Source of the DNA: Polyangiaceae bacterium
GTDB taxonomy: Bacteria > Myxococcota_A > Polyangia > Polyangiales > Polyangiaceae
DNA length: 64,000 bases
Assembly: GCA_025936045.1 (NCBI GenBank)
Contig: JAICUB010000006.1
Coordinates: 124,001 to 188,000, forward strand
Direction: 5' to 3'
Part shown: positions 1 through 8,881 of the stretch, one piece after another
Layout of the letters: each line of letters starts with the position of its first letter
Position numbering within the stretch: the first letter of the stretch is position 1
Notes under the pieces: generated by a model
What the model was told of the DNA's origin: nothing
The model's input: the letters and a program-made list of their open reading frames with translations, nothing else
The model's database searches: none
Made by a program: the position numbers and the translations under genes

Positions 1-286
1 GCTCGGCACTCGCCGAAGCGCGCGCGAAAATCCAAGCGTGGAGCGCCTTCGCGTAGACGCGCAACCCTGCCGTCTTCGTCACGGCGGCCGCATGAAACTG
101 CCCATCGAGCGTCACCCGATCGCGCTCCGTGGCGCGCGGAGCTGCGCTGGACGCCGCGGACGCGACCGCGCTCGCCGCAGCGACGGGCTCGAGCCGTACA
201 GCCGGGGGGGCCCCGTCGGGCGTGCGCCCGCACCCGGCCGAGGCCGCCATCAAGACGAGAAAGCTCGAGGTTTTTCCCAGAGCCAC
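1..286 (-). CDS. Putative lipoprotein, 3' end beyond window
   Basis: The reading frame is open from a GTG at 286-284 to the window edge, giving about 95 residues. AAGGAGG lies just upstream of the GTG, at about 289-295 on the forward strand, and decides the start. The protein begins with a hydrophobic stretch ending in a lipobox-like ASAGC, followed by an Ala/Pro/Ser-rich linker, the usual layout of an exported lipoprotein. A folded domain seems to begin near residue 60 but is cut off by the window. It is transcribed divergently from the gene at 396. Function cannot be assigned. Confidence 0.6.
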   Translation of the reverse strand, partial: MALGKTSSFLVLMAASAGCGRTPDGAPPAVRLEPVAAASAVASAASSAAPRATERDRVTLDGQFHAAAVTKTAGLRVYAKALHAWIFARASASAE

Positions 287-395
287 GCCTCCTTATCCCG
301 AGCCCGCCGCGATCTGGCCAAGAAAGCGTCCTGGCGCAAAATGTGGTGGTAGGGTCCGCGCCGTCTACGGCCCGCCGGCCGCAAGAACACGCCCG

Positions 396-1364
396 ATGCT
401 CACGCTCGATCGAAAGCAGCCGCCACTTGCCTTGCGTGAGTGGCGGCGGTTCGAGCCACCGTTTCTCGCGGGGATGCTGTTTGCTGCGCTCGCTCTCGTG
501 CCGCTGACCGCGAGCACTCCGTTCACGCCGCTGCGCGTGCTCGGGCTCGGGCTGCTCGTCACGACGGCAATCTGGCTCATGCTCGTCGGGCGTCCACGCT
601 CGCGCCGGCGCGCGCTGCCGAGCCGCGCACCAGCGGCCCTCGGAACGCGAGAAGGACGCGCAGTGCTCGAGCTCGAGGGCTCTCCGCTCCCGCCGACGTA
701 TCGCGCCGTGTTGGTGCTCGGAGACGGCTCTCGTCAGGTGGTGCTCGAGCGAGACGAGCCGGCGGGCGTGCTCGAAGACGCGTCCCTTCTCGCGCGCGAG
801 CTCGGGGTGACGCTCGCTCCCGGTTGGGGCGTCGACGAAGCCTCGCTCGATGCGCTCCTGCATTCGCACGCTCACGCGACACCACGCTTCGGCAATACCG
901 CGCCCTTCCGCTTCGAGTCACCGCCGCTCGCTGCGCAGCGCAACGCCGCTTGGACGACGTTGTGGGCGTCGGCGTTCGTGCTCGTCGCGACCATCGCGAT
1001 GTCGGACGCCGCGCGCTCGCGAGTGACGCCGGGGTCGCTCTCGCTCACGCTCGCGGGAGTCAGTGTGGTCCTCGTGCTCTTCGTGTGGCTCTGGCTCGTC
1101 GGGCTGCGCGGAAAAGTCGAGCTTGGGCCTGCTGGGGTCACTCGCCGAGTCTCTTGGTTTCGCTTCGGTCTCGGCCGCCCGGAACACCACGAGATGGCGA
1201 TCGTCGCCGCTTCCTTCGTAACGCCGGGCGGAGCGCCGCTCGGCCACCTCCTCGTCTCGAACGGTACGAAGCTATTCGCGTTTCCCCTGCGGGGCGGCTC
1301 ACCGGAGCTGGTGCGGCTGCATGAGACGCTCGCCGCCCGCCGCACGAACCGCGCGGCAGAATGA
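396..1364 (+). CDS. Hypothetical inner-membrane protein
   Basis: 322 residues. Two pairs of hydrophobic helices are visible (about residues 27-45 and 50-68, then 190-208 and 220-240). A soluble segment lies between the pairs and a short C-terminal cytoplasmic-type domain follows. The ATG at 396 was chosen because the open frame upstream is low-complexity Arg/Ala sequence overlapping the divergent lipoprotein promoter. The central soluble part (about 90-180) has alternating hydrophobic strands but no motif I recognise. It may be a myxobacterial-type membrane protein of unknown function. It is not coupled to the next gene (39 bp gap). Confidence 0.6.
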   Translation: MLTLDRKQPPLALREWRRFEPPFLAGMLFAALALVPLTASTPFTPLRVLGLGLLVTTAIWLMLVGRPRSRRRALPSRAPAALGTREGRAVLELEGSPLPPTYRAVLVLGDGSRQVVLERDEPAGVLEDASLLARELGVTLAPGWGVDEASLDALLHSHAHATPRFGNTAPFRFESPPLAAQRNAAWTTLWASAFVLVATIAMSDAARSRVTPGSLSLTLAGVSVVLVLFVWLWLVGLRGKVELGPAGVTRRVSWFRFGLGRPEHHEMAIVAASFVTPGGAPLGHLLVSNGTKLFAFPLRGGSPELVRLHETLAARRTNRAAE

Positions 1365-1403
1365 CCCAGTCGCATTACAGGGCCTTCTGGTAGTGTCTCC
1401 GCG

Positions 1404-1976
1404 ATGAAACCGATCCTCAGTGGAGCGCTAGTCGGTGTCGCGTCGCTCGCCCTCGCATCGCTCGCCCTCGCGCAAGCTGGGCTCGGCGAGCATCCAGGGC
1501 ACCGCGCCATGCCGGGGGCTGGGCCCGGTCGGGGGCCAGGTGCGGGTCCGGTACCGTCAGGCTCCGCGCACTGGTTGCGCGGTGGCCAGGAGGATCTCGC
1601 CGAACAGTTCCGCAGACGGCGGCCGAAACCGGAGGAATTGCAGGCAAAGCTCGGGGAGCTCCGCAAGACCGCGGGGGAGCGTCGCGACGCCCACCGGAGG
1701 GAGCTGCGCGCCGAGTTCGGGCCAGCGCTCGGCCATAAGGATTTGCAGGACGAGCTCGCGAAGCACGCGCGCCGCGTTGCTTTCTTGAACCGCGCCAAGC
1801 TCGTCGCGACTTCCGAGCTCGACGAGCCGAAACGGACGGCGGCTCTCGCCCGTATCGACAAATTGTTGACGACCGAGAACGCGCGACACGACGCCGCAGC
1901 GCAGAAGCTCAAGACGGTCGTCCCGAGCAGCGTGGCATCCGCGGCACCAGCGGCTCCCAGCGGGAGCGCACCGTGA
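1404..1976 (+). CDS. Secreted helical protein of unknown function
   Basis: 190 residues. A clear Sec signal peptide (residues 1-24, ending ALAQA) is followed by a Gly/Pro-rich spacer. About 110 residues rich in Arg, Glu, Leu and Ala then look like extended amphipathic helices, and the tail is Ala/Ser/Pro-rich. The composition resembles periplasmic Spy/CpxP-type helical proteins, but I see no diagnostic motif. It shares a 4-base GTGA stop/start overlap with the next gene, so the two are very likely co-translated. Confidence 0.6.
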   Translation: MKPILSGALVGVASLALASLALAQAGLGEHPGHRAMPGAGPGRGPGAGPVPSGSAHWLRGGQEDLAEQFRRRRPKPEELQAKLGELRKTAGERRDAHRRELRAEFGPALGHKDLQDELAKHARRVAFLNRAKLVATSELDEPKRTAALARIDKLLTTENARHDAAAQKLKTVVPSSVASAAPAAPSGSAP

Positions 1977-2254
1977 GGGCCCTCGTCGTGATCGCATTGC
2001 TCGCCGCGACGGCGTGCTCGAAGCAGGAGCCGCCCCCACCGTCGAACTCACCACCGAGCGCTTCGCCCGCCGCTTCACCGTCTGCGGCGCCCGCGAGCTC
2101 CCTCGCCGCCGTTCCGAGCTCGTCCGCGTCCGCCACCACGAGCGCCCAGCCGCCCACCGAGGAGGATTTCGAAGACGAGGCGAGCCAGGCCGTGACGGCC
2201 AAGACACTCGATTCGCAGCTCGACGCACTCGAAAAAGAGATTCAGGCCGACTGA
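1973..2254 (+). CDS. Small lipoprotein
   Basis: 93 residues. The N-terminus MRALVVIALLAATAC ends in a lipobox with Cys15. A Pro/Ser/Ala-rich linker follows, then a short acidic C-terminal helix (about 62-93). The GTG start overlaps the upstream stop codon (GTGA), tying it to the secreted helical protein at 1404. No function can be assigned. The linker-plus-small-helix layout suggests a periplasm-facing anchor or partner of its neighbour, which is an inference only. Confidence 0.6.
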   Translation: MRALVVIALLAATACSKQEPPPPSNSPPSASPAASPSAAPASSLAAVPSSSASATTSAQPPTEEDFEDEASQAVTAKTLDSQLDALEKEIQAD

Positions 2255-2282
2255 GCTCGTCGGCCCGTCGCGCTCGAGCGCT

Positions 2283-3293
2283 TCACTTCACGATGCTCGC
2301 CGCGTCCTGCTCGACTTGCTCGCCCGCGGAGGTCAGCACTTTGACGAACCAGCGGCTGTTCTCGGAGCGGACGTAGTAGTCGCTGCCCTTCTCACCGGGC
2401 AGCTTGTAAAGCTCGAGGAAGCCGAGCGGCTTGTTGCCGGCGAAGTAGTCGAGACGCACGAGCGCGCTCTCGGGCTTGAGCGGCGACGGCGGGTTTTCCA
2501 CGTACTCCATCACGTGCAGGCGCGAGACCTTCGTGAGCCAGTTACCGACGGTCTCGTCGAGCTTCGCGGGAGCCGCCGCGTCGGCCCATGCGCCCTTCTT
2601 CTGGGGCATCGGCACGACCTCGCGTGTCTTGCCGGCGCGCGTGATGCGGACCTTCGACACGTCGGCGTCCTGAAAGCCGTGGAGATCACGTTCGAGCAGG
2701 CGTGATTCGGCTCCGAGCATGCTCTGCACGACGTCGCCGGGCACCGCGTAGACGACGCCGGTGCGCTCGAGCTTTGCGTAGCGTTCCTGCCCGCCGGGCG
2801 TCGCGCTACCGATGACGAGCACGTACTCGGTGCCGCCCACTTTCACCTTCAGCGTGCCCTCGGGTTTATCGAAGCCGAACTCCTCGGCTCGCCCGGCCCC
2901 GAGCGGGCCGAGCTGGCGGATGGCCATGAACGGCGCGACCTTCCCCGCGATCTCGTTGGCATCCTTCACGCCGATGAAGCGCGTGGTCGTCCGCTTGGGC
3001 GGCTCGCTCGCCGAGACGCCGGCATCGGGTGCCCCGTGCGGGGACCTCGGCGTCTCTTCCTTGTCGAGCTCCGTGACGTAGAAGCGTCCGACCGCGTCCT
3101 TGCGCGGCTCGAGTGTCACCGTCCGGGTCGGCGATTCGAAGCGAATGCGCTCGAGCTGATCGGGCGTCCCACCCCAAATCTCGACCTTCTGCGACTCCTC
3201 GGCCTTGATCGCCTTCTCGTCGCGCGACCATATCGAGAGCGCCAACACGGCGGCGACCACGAGCGCCGCGAGATGCGGCCACAAACCCTTCAT
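2283..3293 (-). CDS. DUF4340 domain protein of GldG-type export cassette
   Basis: 336 residues. One N-terminal membrane helix (about 7-23) is followed by a periplasmic-type domain with repeated beta-rich units. The context and pattern (hydrophobic anchor, then segments such as VGRFYVTELD and EYVLVIGSATPGG) fit the DUF4340 family, which typically closes operons for gliding-type/GldG ABC systems. It is the last of four minus-strand genes joined by overlaps; its ATG overlaps the stop of the GldG-like gene (ATGA). Its substrate is unknown. It probably assembles with the membrane-bound GldG-like protein. Confidence 0.8.
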   Translation of the reverse strand: MKGLWPHLAALVVAAVLALSIWSRDEKAIKAEESQKVEIWGGTPDQLERIRFESPTRTVTLEPRKDAVGRFYVTELDKEETPRSPHGAPDAGVSASEPPKRTTTRFIGVKDANEIAGKVAPFMAIRQLGPLGAGRAEEFGFDKPEGTLKVKVGGTEYVLVIGSATPGGQERYAKLERTGVVYAVPGDVVQSMLGAESRLLERDLHGFQDADVSKVRITRAGKTREVVPMPQKKGAWADAAAPAKLDETVGNWLTKVSRLHVMEYVENPPSPLKPESALVRLDYFAGNKPLGFLELYKLPGEKGSDYYVRSENSRWFVKVLTSAGEQVEQDAASIVK

Positions 3294-5332
3294 CGCCGCG
3301 CTCCTTTCGCGCGCGAACGCCGGCCGAGCGCGAGCCCGACCGCCAGCACGAGGCCCGGCGCGCCGAAGATCGTCGCATAAAACCAGCTCAGATCCTGCTG
3401 TTTCGTGTGCTGGATGCGCTTGTCTTCCTCGGTGTTCGGGGGACCTGCGACGCTTTCTTCACCGACGAGCCAGCGGATCGAGTCGACGAACAGGAGTTGG
3501 TTGTAGGGATCCTGAGCCATCACGAAGTCGCCCACGGCGTCAGCGTCCGCCAGCACGAACGCCCGCATCTCGTCAGGGTTCGACTTCCCGTCTTTCTTCT
3601 TGTCGTCCTTCTTGTCGGGCTTGGCGGCCTTGTCGTCTTTCTTCTTGTCGGCGCCGGTCACGGCCGCGGCCAGGTTGAAAGTGATCTGGCGCTCGCCGTC
3701 CTTGTCGAGCCGGTAGTTGCGGTTTTTGTCGGCGAACGTCCCCGACGGCGAACGCACCGTGAAATCCACCCGTTCGGTCGCGCCGCGCGCCTTCTCGAGG
3801 CTGCCCGCGCCGAAGAACGCGACGCCCGCTCGCGAGCCGGCGCGGTTCAGCGTCGAGACGGACGCATGCGAGGAGAAGCTCTGCGTGATGAGACGCGTCC
3901 GGTCGGAATCGTCGTTGCGCAGGCGAATGTGCATGCGTTCGTTCGCGAGCACGTCGCTGCCGTAGGTGAGACCGACGAGCTTCGCCAAGTCCGCGAGCGG
4001 CCCCGTCGGCACGGCGTTCAGATCGACCGGCGCGGCACTCCCGGCCGGCTTCGCCGAGGCGGCCGGCTCCGGCGTCACGAGGTCTTTCGTCGAGAAAGCG
4101 TCAGCGTCGAGCGCCATGAAGAGCTTGCCGTTCCGTCCGAGGTAGCGGCCGAGGCTCTCGAGCTCCGCGTTCGAGAACGGCTCGGTGGGACCGAGAATCA
4201 CGACGACGTCCGCGTCGTCGGGCACGTCGCGGCCGAGGCCCTGCGCGAGGCCGAGGTCCTTCACCGTGTAGTTTTGGCGCTGGAGCAAGGTGCGAACGAC
4301 CGTCGCACTCCGGGCGTTCGGGTCCTCCATGGCGGAGGTTTTCGACTCGTTGAGCTCGCCGTGGCCCACCGTCAGATAAGCCGTGAGACGGGCCTTCGCG
4401 AGCTTGGTGAGCTGCTCCTGGAAGTCCCGATCGAGCACCTTGAGCTTCTGCTTGGCGGCGTCGAGCTCGGTGCCGACGACGATCTGCTGGGTCGTCGAGC
4501 CGCGCGCGAGGATGATCACGCCGTCCTGCGTGGCGCGGAGCTCCTTGGCGAGCTTGGGCGCGAGCAGCCGATCCTGCACTTCGATCTGAAGCTTCGGCGT
4601 GGAGCCCTTGAGCTCGTTCAAATAGCGCTCGACCTCGGTACGGACGTCGCTCACGAGCGGAAAGAAGGCGACCACGCGCACCGGATCGCTCAAGCCCTGC
4701 GCGAGCTTTTTCGTCGACTCGCTCGGTCGCGAGGTCTTGAAATACGAGAAATCGACGTTGAGCTTCACGCCGGACGCGGCGTAAACGAGAAGCGAGCCGT
4801 ACACCGCCGCAAGCGCGAGCGTGAGCCCGGCGGCCGCCGCCGAACGCACGCGCCGGCTCTCCGGGCGCTCGGCATTGCGCATGGGCAGCAGCGCCGTCTC
4901 GGCGAAAATCATCGGCAAGGTGGCGATCACGATCAGCGCCACCCACGTCACCGTGATGAGGTCGAGCGCCCGCGTGCGAGCCGCGTCCGACAGCTTGCCG
5001 AGGATCAGGTGGTCGACGCCCCACGGCGTGGTCCAGAAGTAGAGCAGGACCGCGAGCAGGCCGAGCCCCGAGAGCCCGGCGAGCAGCGACTCGATCGAGC
5101 GGCGATCGCCACCTGCCCGAAAGCGCGGCGAGAAGCGGAGCAACGTCGCGAGCACCACGAGCAGGACGCCCAGGGCGCTCACGGCGCCCGCACCCTTCTC
5201 GAGGCCCGAGAGCACGCGCTCGCCGGCGTAGACCAGGGCGAGCCCGCCGAGGTACATGCCGAGCACCCAGCCGGGCGCGCTCGGCGTTGCGACGGCGGGG
5301 CGCACGTCGTTCGGTTTCGTGTTCGTCGCCAT
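3290..5332 (-). CDS. GldG-family ABC transport auxiliary protein
   Basis: 680 residues. Several N-terminal membrane helices (about 20-180) are followed by a large extracytoplasmic domain and a final membrane helix near 650-670. The segment starting VDFSYFKTSRPSESTKK and the later GHGE motif are typical of the ABC_transp_aux/GldG family. A Lys/Asp-rich low-complexity stretch (about 560-590) precedes the last part. The ATG at 5332 overlaps the permease stop (TGATG). In Bacteroidetes, GldG works with GldF and GldA in gliding and secretion. In myxobacteria such cassettes are common, but the substrate is not established. Confidence 0.85.
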   Translation of the reverse strand: MATNTKPNDVRPAVATPSAPGWVLGMYLGGLALVYAGERVLSGLEKGAGAVSALGVLLVVLATLLRFSPRFRAGGDRRSIESLLAGLSGLGLLAVLLYFWTTPWGVDHLILGKLSDAARTRALDLITVTWVALIVIATLPMIFAETALLPMRNAERPESRRVRSAAAAGLTLALAAVYGSLLVYAASGVKLNVDFSYFKTSRPSESTKKLAQGLSDPVRVVAFFPLVSDVRTEVERYLNELKGSTPKLQIEVQDRLLAPKLAKELRATQDGVIILARGSTTQQIVVGTELDAAKQKLKVLDRDFQEQLTKLAKARLTAYLTVGHGELNESKTSAMEDPNARSATVVRTLLQRQNYTVKDLGLAQGLGRDVPDDADVVVILGPTEPFSNAELESLGRYLGRNGKLFMALDADAFSTKDLVTPEPAASAKPAGSAAPVDLNAVPTGPLADLAKLVGLTYGSDVLANERMHIRLRNDDSDRTRLITQSFSSHASVSTLNRAGSRAGVAFFGAGSLEKARGATERVDFTVRSPSGTFADKNRNYRLDKDGERQITFNLAAAVTGADKKKDDKAAKPDKKDDKKKDGKSNPDEMRAFVLADADAVGDFVMAQDPYNQLLFVDSIRWLVGEESVAGPPNTEEDKRIQHTKQQDLSWFYATIFGAPGLVLAVGLALGRRSRAKGARR

Positions 5333-6054
5333 CAGCGCCAGCGCCTCGCTTCGAGGGTCTTGGTCGCCGCGAGCAAGAAGAAGTAGGTGACCACGAGGTA
5401 GTACGCGACGCGCCTGAGCTCGAGAATCCCCTGCTGGAAGGAGCGGAAGTTCTCGTGGTGGATCGCGAGTGCGGAGAAAAATTCGTTGAGCGGCGGCTCG
5501 ACCGCGCGGGCGATGAGCCACATCAAGACGAACACGCCGAGAAGCGACGCGCCGATGACCGCCGCGACGATTTGCGAGCGAGCGAGCGCCGACGCGAACA
5601 GGCCAATCGCCGTCGAGGCCGCGCCGAGCAGCAGAATGCCGAGGTAGCCGACCGCGACGTGGCCCCAGCTCACCTTCCCGTTCACGAGGATCAGGAGCGG
5701 CATGTAGATCGTGAGCGCCGTCATCAACACGATGATCGCGTAAGCCGAAAGAAACTTACCGAGCACGATCTCCACGTCCCGCACGGGTGACGTGCTGAGC
5801 AGCGTGAACGTGCCGGTCTGTCGTTCTTCGGCGACGAGGCGCATCGAGAGCACGATGGCGGCGATCATCGTCGTGCCGCTCGCGCCGTAGAAGAATTCTT
5901 GCAGCACCTCGGCCGAGAGCAGCGTGCGCGACATGCCCTGCGTGTGGAACCAGAGCCCGTCGATCAGCAACACCGCCGCGATGAGCGACGCGCCGAGCGG
6001 CGAGCGCAGGTAGGCGTAGAGCTCCCGCCGCGCGATGAGCAGGGCGGCGCTCAC
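5332..6054 (-). CDS. ABC-2 type permease (GldF-like)
   Basis: 240 residues, about six membrane helices. An N-terminal ARRELYAYLRSPLG motif is typical of ABC-2 permeases that face an ATPase, and EERQTGTFTLLSTSPV resembles the conserved cytoplasmic coupling segment. The GTG at 6054 overlaps the ATPase stop codon (GTGA), and its own stop overlaps the GldG-like start. It forms the membrane channel of the cassette with the ATPase at 6051-7013. Length agrees with single-domain GldF permeases. Confidence 0.88.
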   Translation of the reverse strand: MSAALLIARRELYAYLRSPLGASLIAAVLLIDGLWFHTQGMSRTLLSAEVLQEFFYGASGTTMIAAIVLSMRLVAEERQTGTFTLLSTSPVRDVEIVLGKFLSAYAIIVLMTALTIYMPLLILVNGKVSWGHVAVGYLGILLLGAASTAIGLFASALARSQIVAAVIGASLLGVFVLMWLIARAVEPPLNEFFSALAIHHENFRSFQQGILELRRVAYYLVVTYFFLLAATKTLEARRWR

Positions 6055-7013
6055 GACGGGGCTCCTTCCTCGAGCAGCGCGCGAAAGGTCGTCTCGAGGT
6101 CGCGCAGGCGGGAGACCTCGAGCACGCCCGCGTCCCCTGCGACGAGCGCGCGGCACAGCGCGTCCCGCACGTCGGACGCTGCCAGCACCTCGATGCTCGC
6201 GATGCCCTCCCCGCTCTCGGCAGCGTCGCGTGGCTCGACGCTACTGACGCCGGGAACCGCGCCGGCGAGCGCCGTGGCGCGAGCGAGCGCGCCCGCACCG
6301 TCGGAGCCGGCGACGCGCACGGTGACGCGGATGCGCATGCCCTGCTCGACCTGGGACGAAAGATCCGCTTCACGGCCGGACCACAGGATTTCGCCGTTTT
6401 GGATCACGAAGATACGGTCGCAGGTTTCGCTGATCTCGTGGAGGATGTGGCTCGAAACGATCACCGTGTGCTCGCCGCGCAGGCCGCGCACGAGGCCGCG
6501 CATCTCGACGATCTGCAGCGGATCGAGGCCGCCGATCGGCTCGTCGAGCACGACGAGCTCGGGACGGTGAACGATCGCTTGGGCGATGCCGAGGCGCTGC
6601 CGGTAGCCGTGCGAGAGCGTACCGACCAGCTGGTTTTTCACCTTGCCGAGCTCGGTCATTTCCTCGACCTCGGCGACGCGCCGCGCGACGTCGTTCTTTC
6701 CGACGCGCTTGAGGCGCGCCGCGTAAGCCAGGTACTCCTCGACTGTCATGTCGTCGTAGAGCGGCGGCCGGTCCGGCAGATAGCCGACCTTGCCCCGCAC
6801 CTCGTGCGGCCGCTCCACGACGTCGTAACCGCCGACCCGCACCGTACCGCTCGTCGGCAAGAGGTCGCATGCGAGGACGCGCAGCGTCGTGGTCTTACCG
6901 GCGCCGTTCAGGCCCAACAATCCCACGATTTCCCCCTTCTCGATGCGAGCGGAGAGCGGGCCGACGGCTCGTCGCCCGCCGTAGTACTTATAGAGCTCTT
7001 CAATCTCGATCAC
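6051..7013 (-). CDS. ABC transporter ATP-binding protein (GldA-like)
   Basis: 320 residues. The Walker A motif GLNGAGKTT lies near residue 35-45, the signature LSHGYRQRLGIAQ near 135-147 and the Walker B LVVLDEP near 157-163, followed by a conserved His in SSHIL. About 90 C-terminal residues beyond the ATPase fold are typical of GldA-type subunits. It is the first gene of the minus-strand cassette that continues with permease, GldG-like and DUF4340 proteins, and it hydrolyses ATP to drive that complex. It is divergent from queG, with an 80-bp gap holding both promoters. Confidence 0.92.
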   Translation of the reverse strand: MIEIEELYKYYGGRRAVGPLSARIEKGEIVGLLGLNGAGKTTTLRVLACDLLPTSGTVRVGGYDVVERPHEVRGKVGYLPDRPPLYDDMTVEEYLAYAARLKRVGKNDVARRVAEVEEMTELGKVKNQLVGTLSHGYRQRLGIAQAIVHRPELVVLDEPIGGLDPLQIVEMRGLVRGLRGEHTVIVSSHILHEISETCDRIFVIQNGEILWSGREADLSSQVEQGMRIRVTVRVAGSDGAGALARATALAGAVPGVSSVEPRDAAESGEGIASIEVLAASDVRDALCRALVAGDAGVLEVSRLRDLETTFRALLEEGAPS

Positions 7014-7093
7014 GTTGCGCTCCGCCCGTTACCACAATCCTCGCGCCCTGGACCATCGAACGAGATCGGGTATTCCCCACTCTCGCGACGAGC

Positions 7094-8305
7094 ATGCTCG
7101 AACCCGAAGAATCCGGCCCGCCGACCCACGAAACCCTCGCCGCGCGCGTCGCGGCTGCGGCGCGTGAGCTTGGATTTGCGCGCGTGGGCTTCGCGCCCGC
7201 AGCGCCGTTCGGCGACGCTGCCTTGCGCCTGCGCGGCTGGCTCGCGAGCGGATACCACGGCAACCTTTCTTACCTAGCGGAAGGCGAGCGCGGCGATCCG
7301 CGCGCACTCCTGCCGGAAGCGAGGACGGTCATCGCGGTTGCCCTTTTTTACGGCGGGCCGGCTGGTCCGGTCGCCCTTCGCGACGGACGCGACGGACGCG
7401 ACCTCACGGCCATCGTCGCCCGCTACGCGCGCGGCGACGACTACCACTTGGTCATGAAGCAAAAGCTCGCCTTGCTCGCCGAGCGCTGTGAAGCGCTCGC
7501 CGGGCGACGGCTGGCTTCTCGCGCCTGCGTCGATACGGCGCCGCTCCTCGAGCACGAGCTCGCGCGCGCAGCGGGGCTCGGTTTTTCCGGAAAATCCACG
7601 CTCACCATCGTGCCCGGGCTCGGCAGCTACGTGCTGCTCGGCGAGCTCATCACCGAGCTCGAGCTCACGCCGAGCGAACCGGTGAGGGCCGGCTGCGGCG
7701 GTTGTCGCGCTTGCCTGGACGCGTGCCCGACCGGCGCGTTCGTCGACGCGCACGTGCTCGACGCGCGCCGCTGCATCTCGTACCTCACGATCGAAAATCA
7801 GGGGACGATTCCGCGCGAGCTCCGGAGCCGCCTCGGGACGCGGGTTTTCGGCTGCGACGTGTGCCAGGAGGTGTGCCCGTTCAACGCGTCGAGCACGCCG
7901 AAGCCGGGCGCCCCGGAGCTCGCGCCGCGCCCTGCCCTCGCCACGCTCGACCTCGTGGGACTTTTGGAGCTCGGTGCGGCCGGCTACCGTAAGCTCGTGC
8001 GCCGAACGGCGCTCCGGCGCGTGACACGCGACACGCTCGCTCGTAACGCCGCGGTCGCGCTCGGTAACACGCGTGACGCACGCGCGGTACCGCCGCTCGA
8101 GCGCGCGCTCGGTTCGCATCCGAGCCCGCTCGTCCGCGCCCACGCCGCCTGGGCGCTCGGGGAGCTCGGGGAGCTCGCGGCAGACGCCCGGACAGCGCTC
8201 GCGGAGGCCGGCGCGAGCGACCCCGACGCGGACGTACGCGAAGAAGCGTGCTCGGCGCTCGCGCGCTTGAACAACGCTTCTTTGGCAGTACGATGCCCGG
8301 CGTGA
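7094..8305 (+). CDS. queG: Epoxyqueuosine reductase
   Basis: 403 residues. It reduces epoxyqueuosine to queuosine in tRNA, using cobalamin and two 4Fe-4S clusters. Two ferredoxin-type cysteine sets are visible, CGGCRACLDACP and CDVCQEVCPF, as expected for QueG. The N-terminal part carries the cobalamin-domain pattern (KQKLALLAE, VDTAPLLE, GKSTLTI) and the C-terminus has a short HEAT-like repeat typical of the family. The ATG at 7094 gives normal family length. Its 3' end overlaps the proposed start of the oxidase subunit gene by 13 bp. Confidence 0.95.
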   Translation: MLEPEESGPPTHETLAARVAAAARELGFARVGFAPAAPFGDAALRLRGWLASGYHGNLSYLAEGERGDPRALLPEARTVIAVALFYGGPAGPVALRDGRDGRDLTAIVARYARGDDYHLVMKQKLALLAERCEALAGRRLASRACVDTAPLLEHELARAAGLGFSGKSTLTIVPGLGSYVLLGELITELELTPSEPVRAGCGGCRACLDACPTGAFVDAHVLDARRCISYLTIENQGTIPRELRSRLGTRVFGCDVCQEVCPFNASSTPKPGAPELAPRPALATLDLVGLLELGAAGYRKLVRRTALRRVTRDTLARNAAVALGNTRDARAVPPLERALGSHPSPLVRAHAAWALGELGELAADARTALAEAGASDPDADVREEACSALARLNNASLAVRCPA

Positions 8306-8874
8306 ACACGTCCGCAGTCGGCCGCATGAGCATGCGGCAATTCGGCGTCATCGTCCTCATGGTCTCGATGACGGTGCTCTTCACGGCGACCATCATCGCC
8401 TACGTCTGGACGCGCGTCGTCAATCCGGTCTGGAAGACGCCCGACATGCCCGAGCTCCCGCTCGGTCTCTTCGCCAGCACGGCGATGATCGTCGGCATGA
8501 GCGTGTCGATGCACCGCGCCATGCTCGACGTGCGCCGGAACCGCACGGATTCACTCGTGCGCGATCTCTGGCTCGCCCTCGCGTTCGGGGTCGGCTTCAT
8601 CACGGGCCAGATCTTCAACTGGCGCACGATGGAGCCCGGGATGCACGCGAACGTGCCGCACCCCCTCTATCCGTTCACGTTCTACATGCTCACCGGCTTG
8701 CATGCCGCGCACGTGGTCGGCGGCTTCATTCCGCTCGGCATCGTGATCGGGCGCGCGAGCAAGCGGCTTTACACGAGCTCGGAGCACGAAGGCGTGCGGC
8801 TCGTGCGGCAGTATTGGGATTTCCTCGGCGTCGTTTGGCTCGTTCTGCTCGCGACGCTCTGGATCGTGACGTAA
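8293..8874 (+). CDS. Heme-copper oxidase subunit III-like protein
   Basis: 193 residues with five predicted membrane helices. The GLHAAHVVGG motif in helix four is the hallmark of cytochrome c oxidase subunit III. Family members of this five-helix type are about 190-210 residues, so it appears complete. The start is uncertain: ATG 8293 overlaps queG, while ATG 8326 would leave 20 bp after the queG stop. No subunit I or II is nearby, so it is a stand-alone copy, or its partners lie outside the window. Confidence 0.85.
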   Translation: MPGVNTSAVGRMSMRQFGVIVLMVSMTVLFTATIIAYVWTRVVNPVWKTPDMPELPLGLFASTAMIVGMSVSMHRAMLDVRRNRTDSLVRDLWLALAFGVGFITGQIFNWRTMEPGMHANVPHPLYPFTFYMLTGLHAAHVVGGFIPLGIVIGRASKRLYTSSEHEGVRLVRQYWDFLGVVWLVLLATLWIVT

Positions 8875-8881
8875 AGCCGCC

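Noticed and set aside
3407..5386. A 659-codon plus-strand open frame
   Set aside because: It is antisense to the GldG-like gene, whose family motifs and operon overlaps are clear; the frame has Arg/Glu/His-biased shadow composition.
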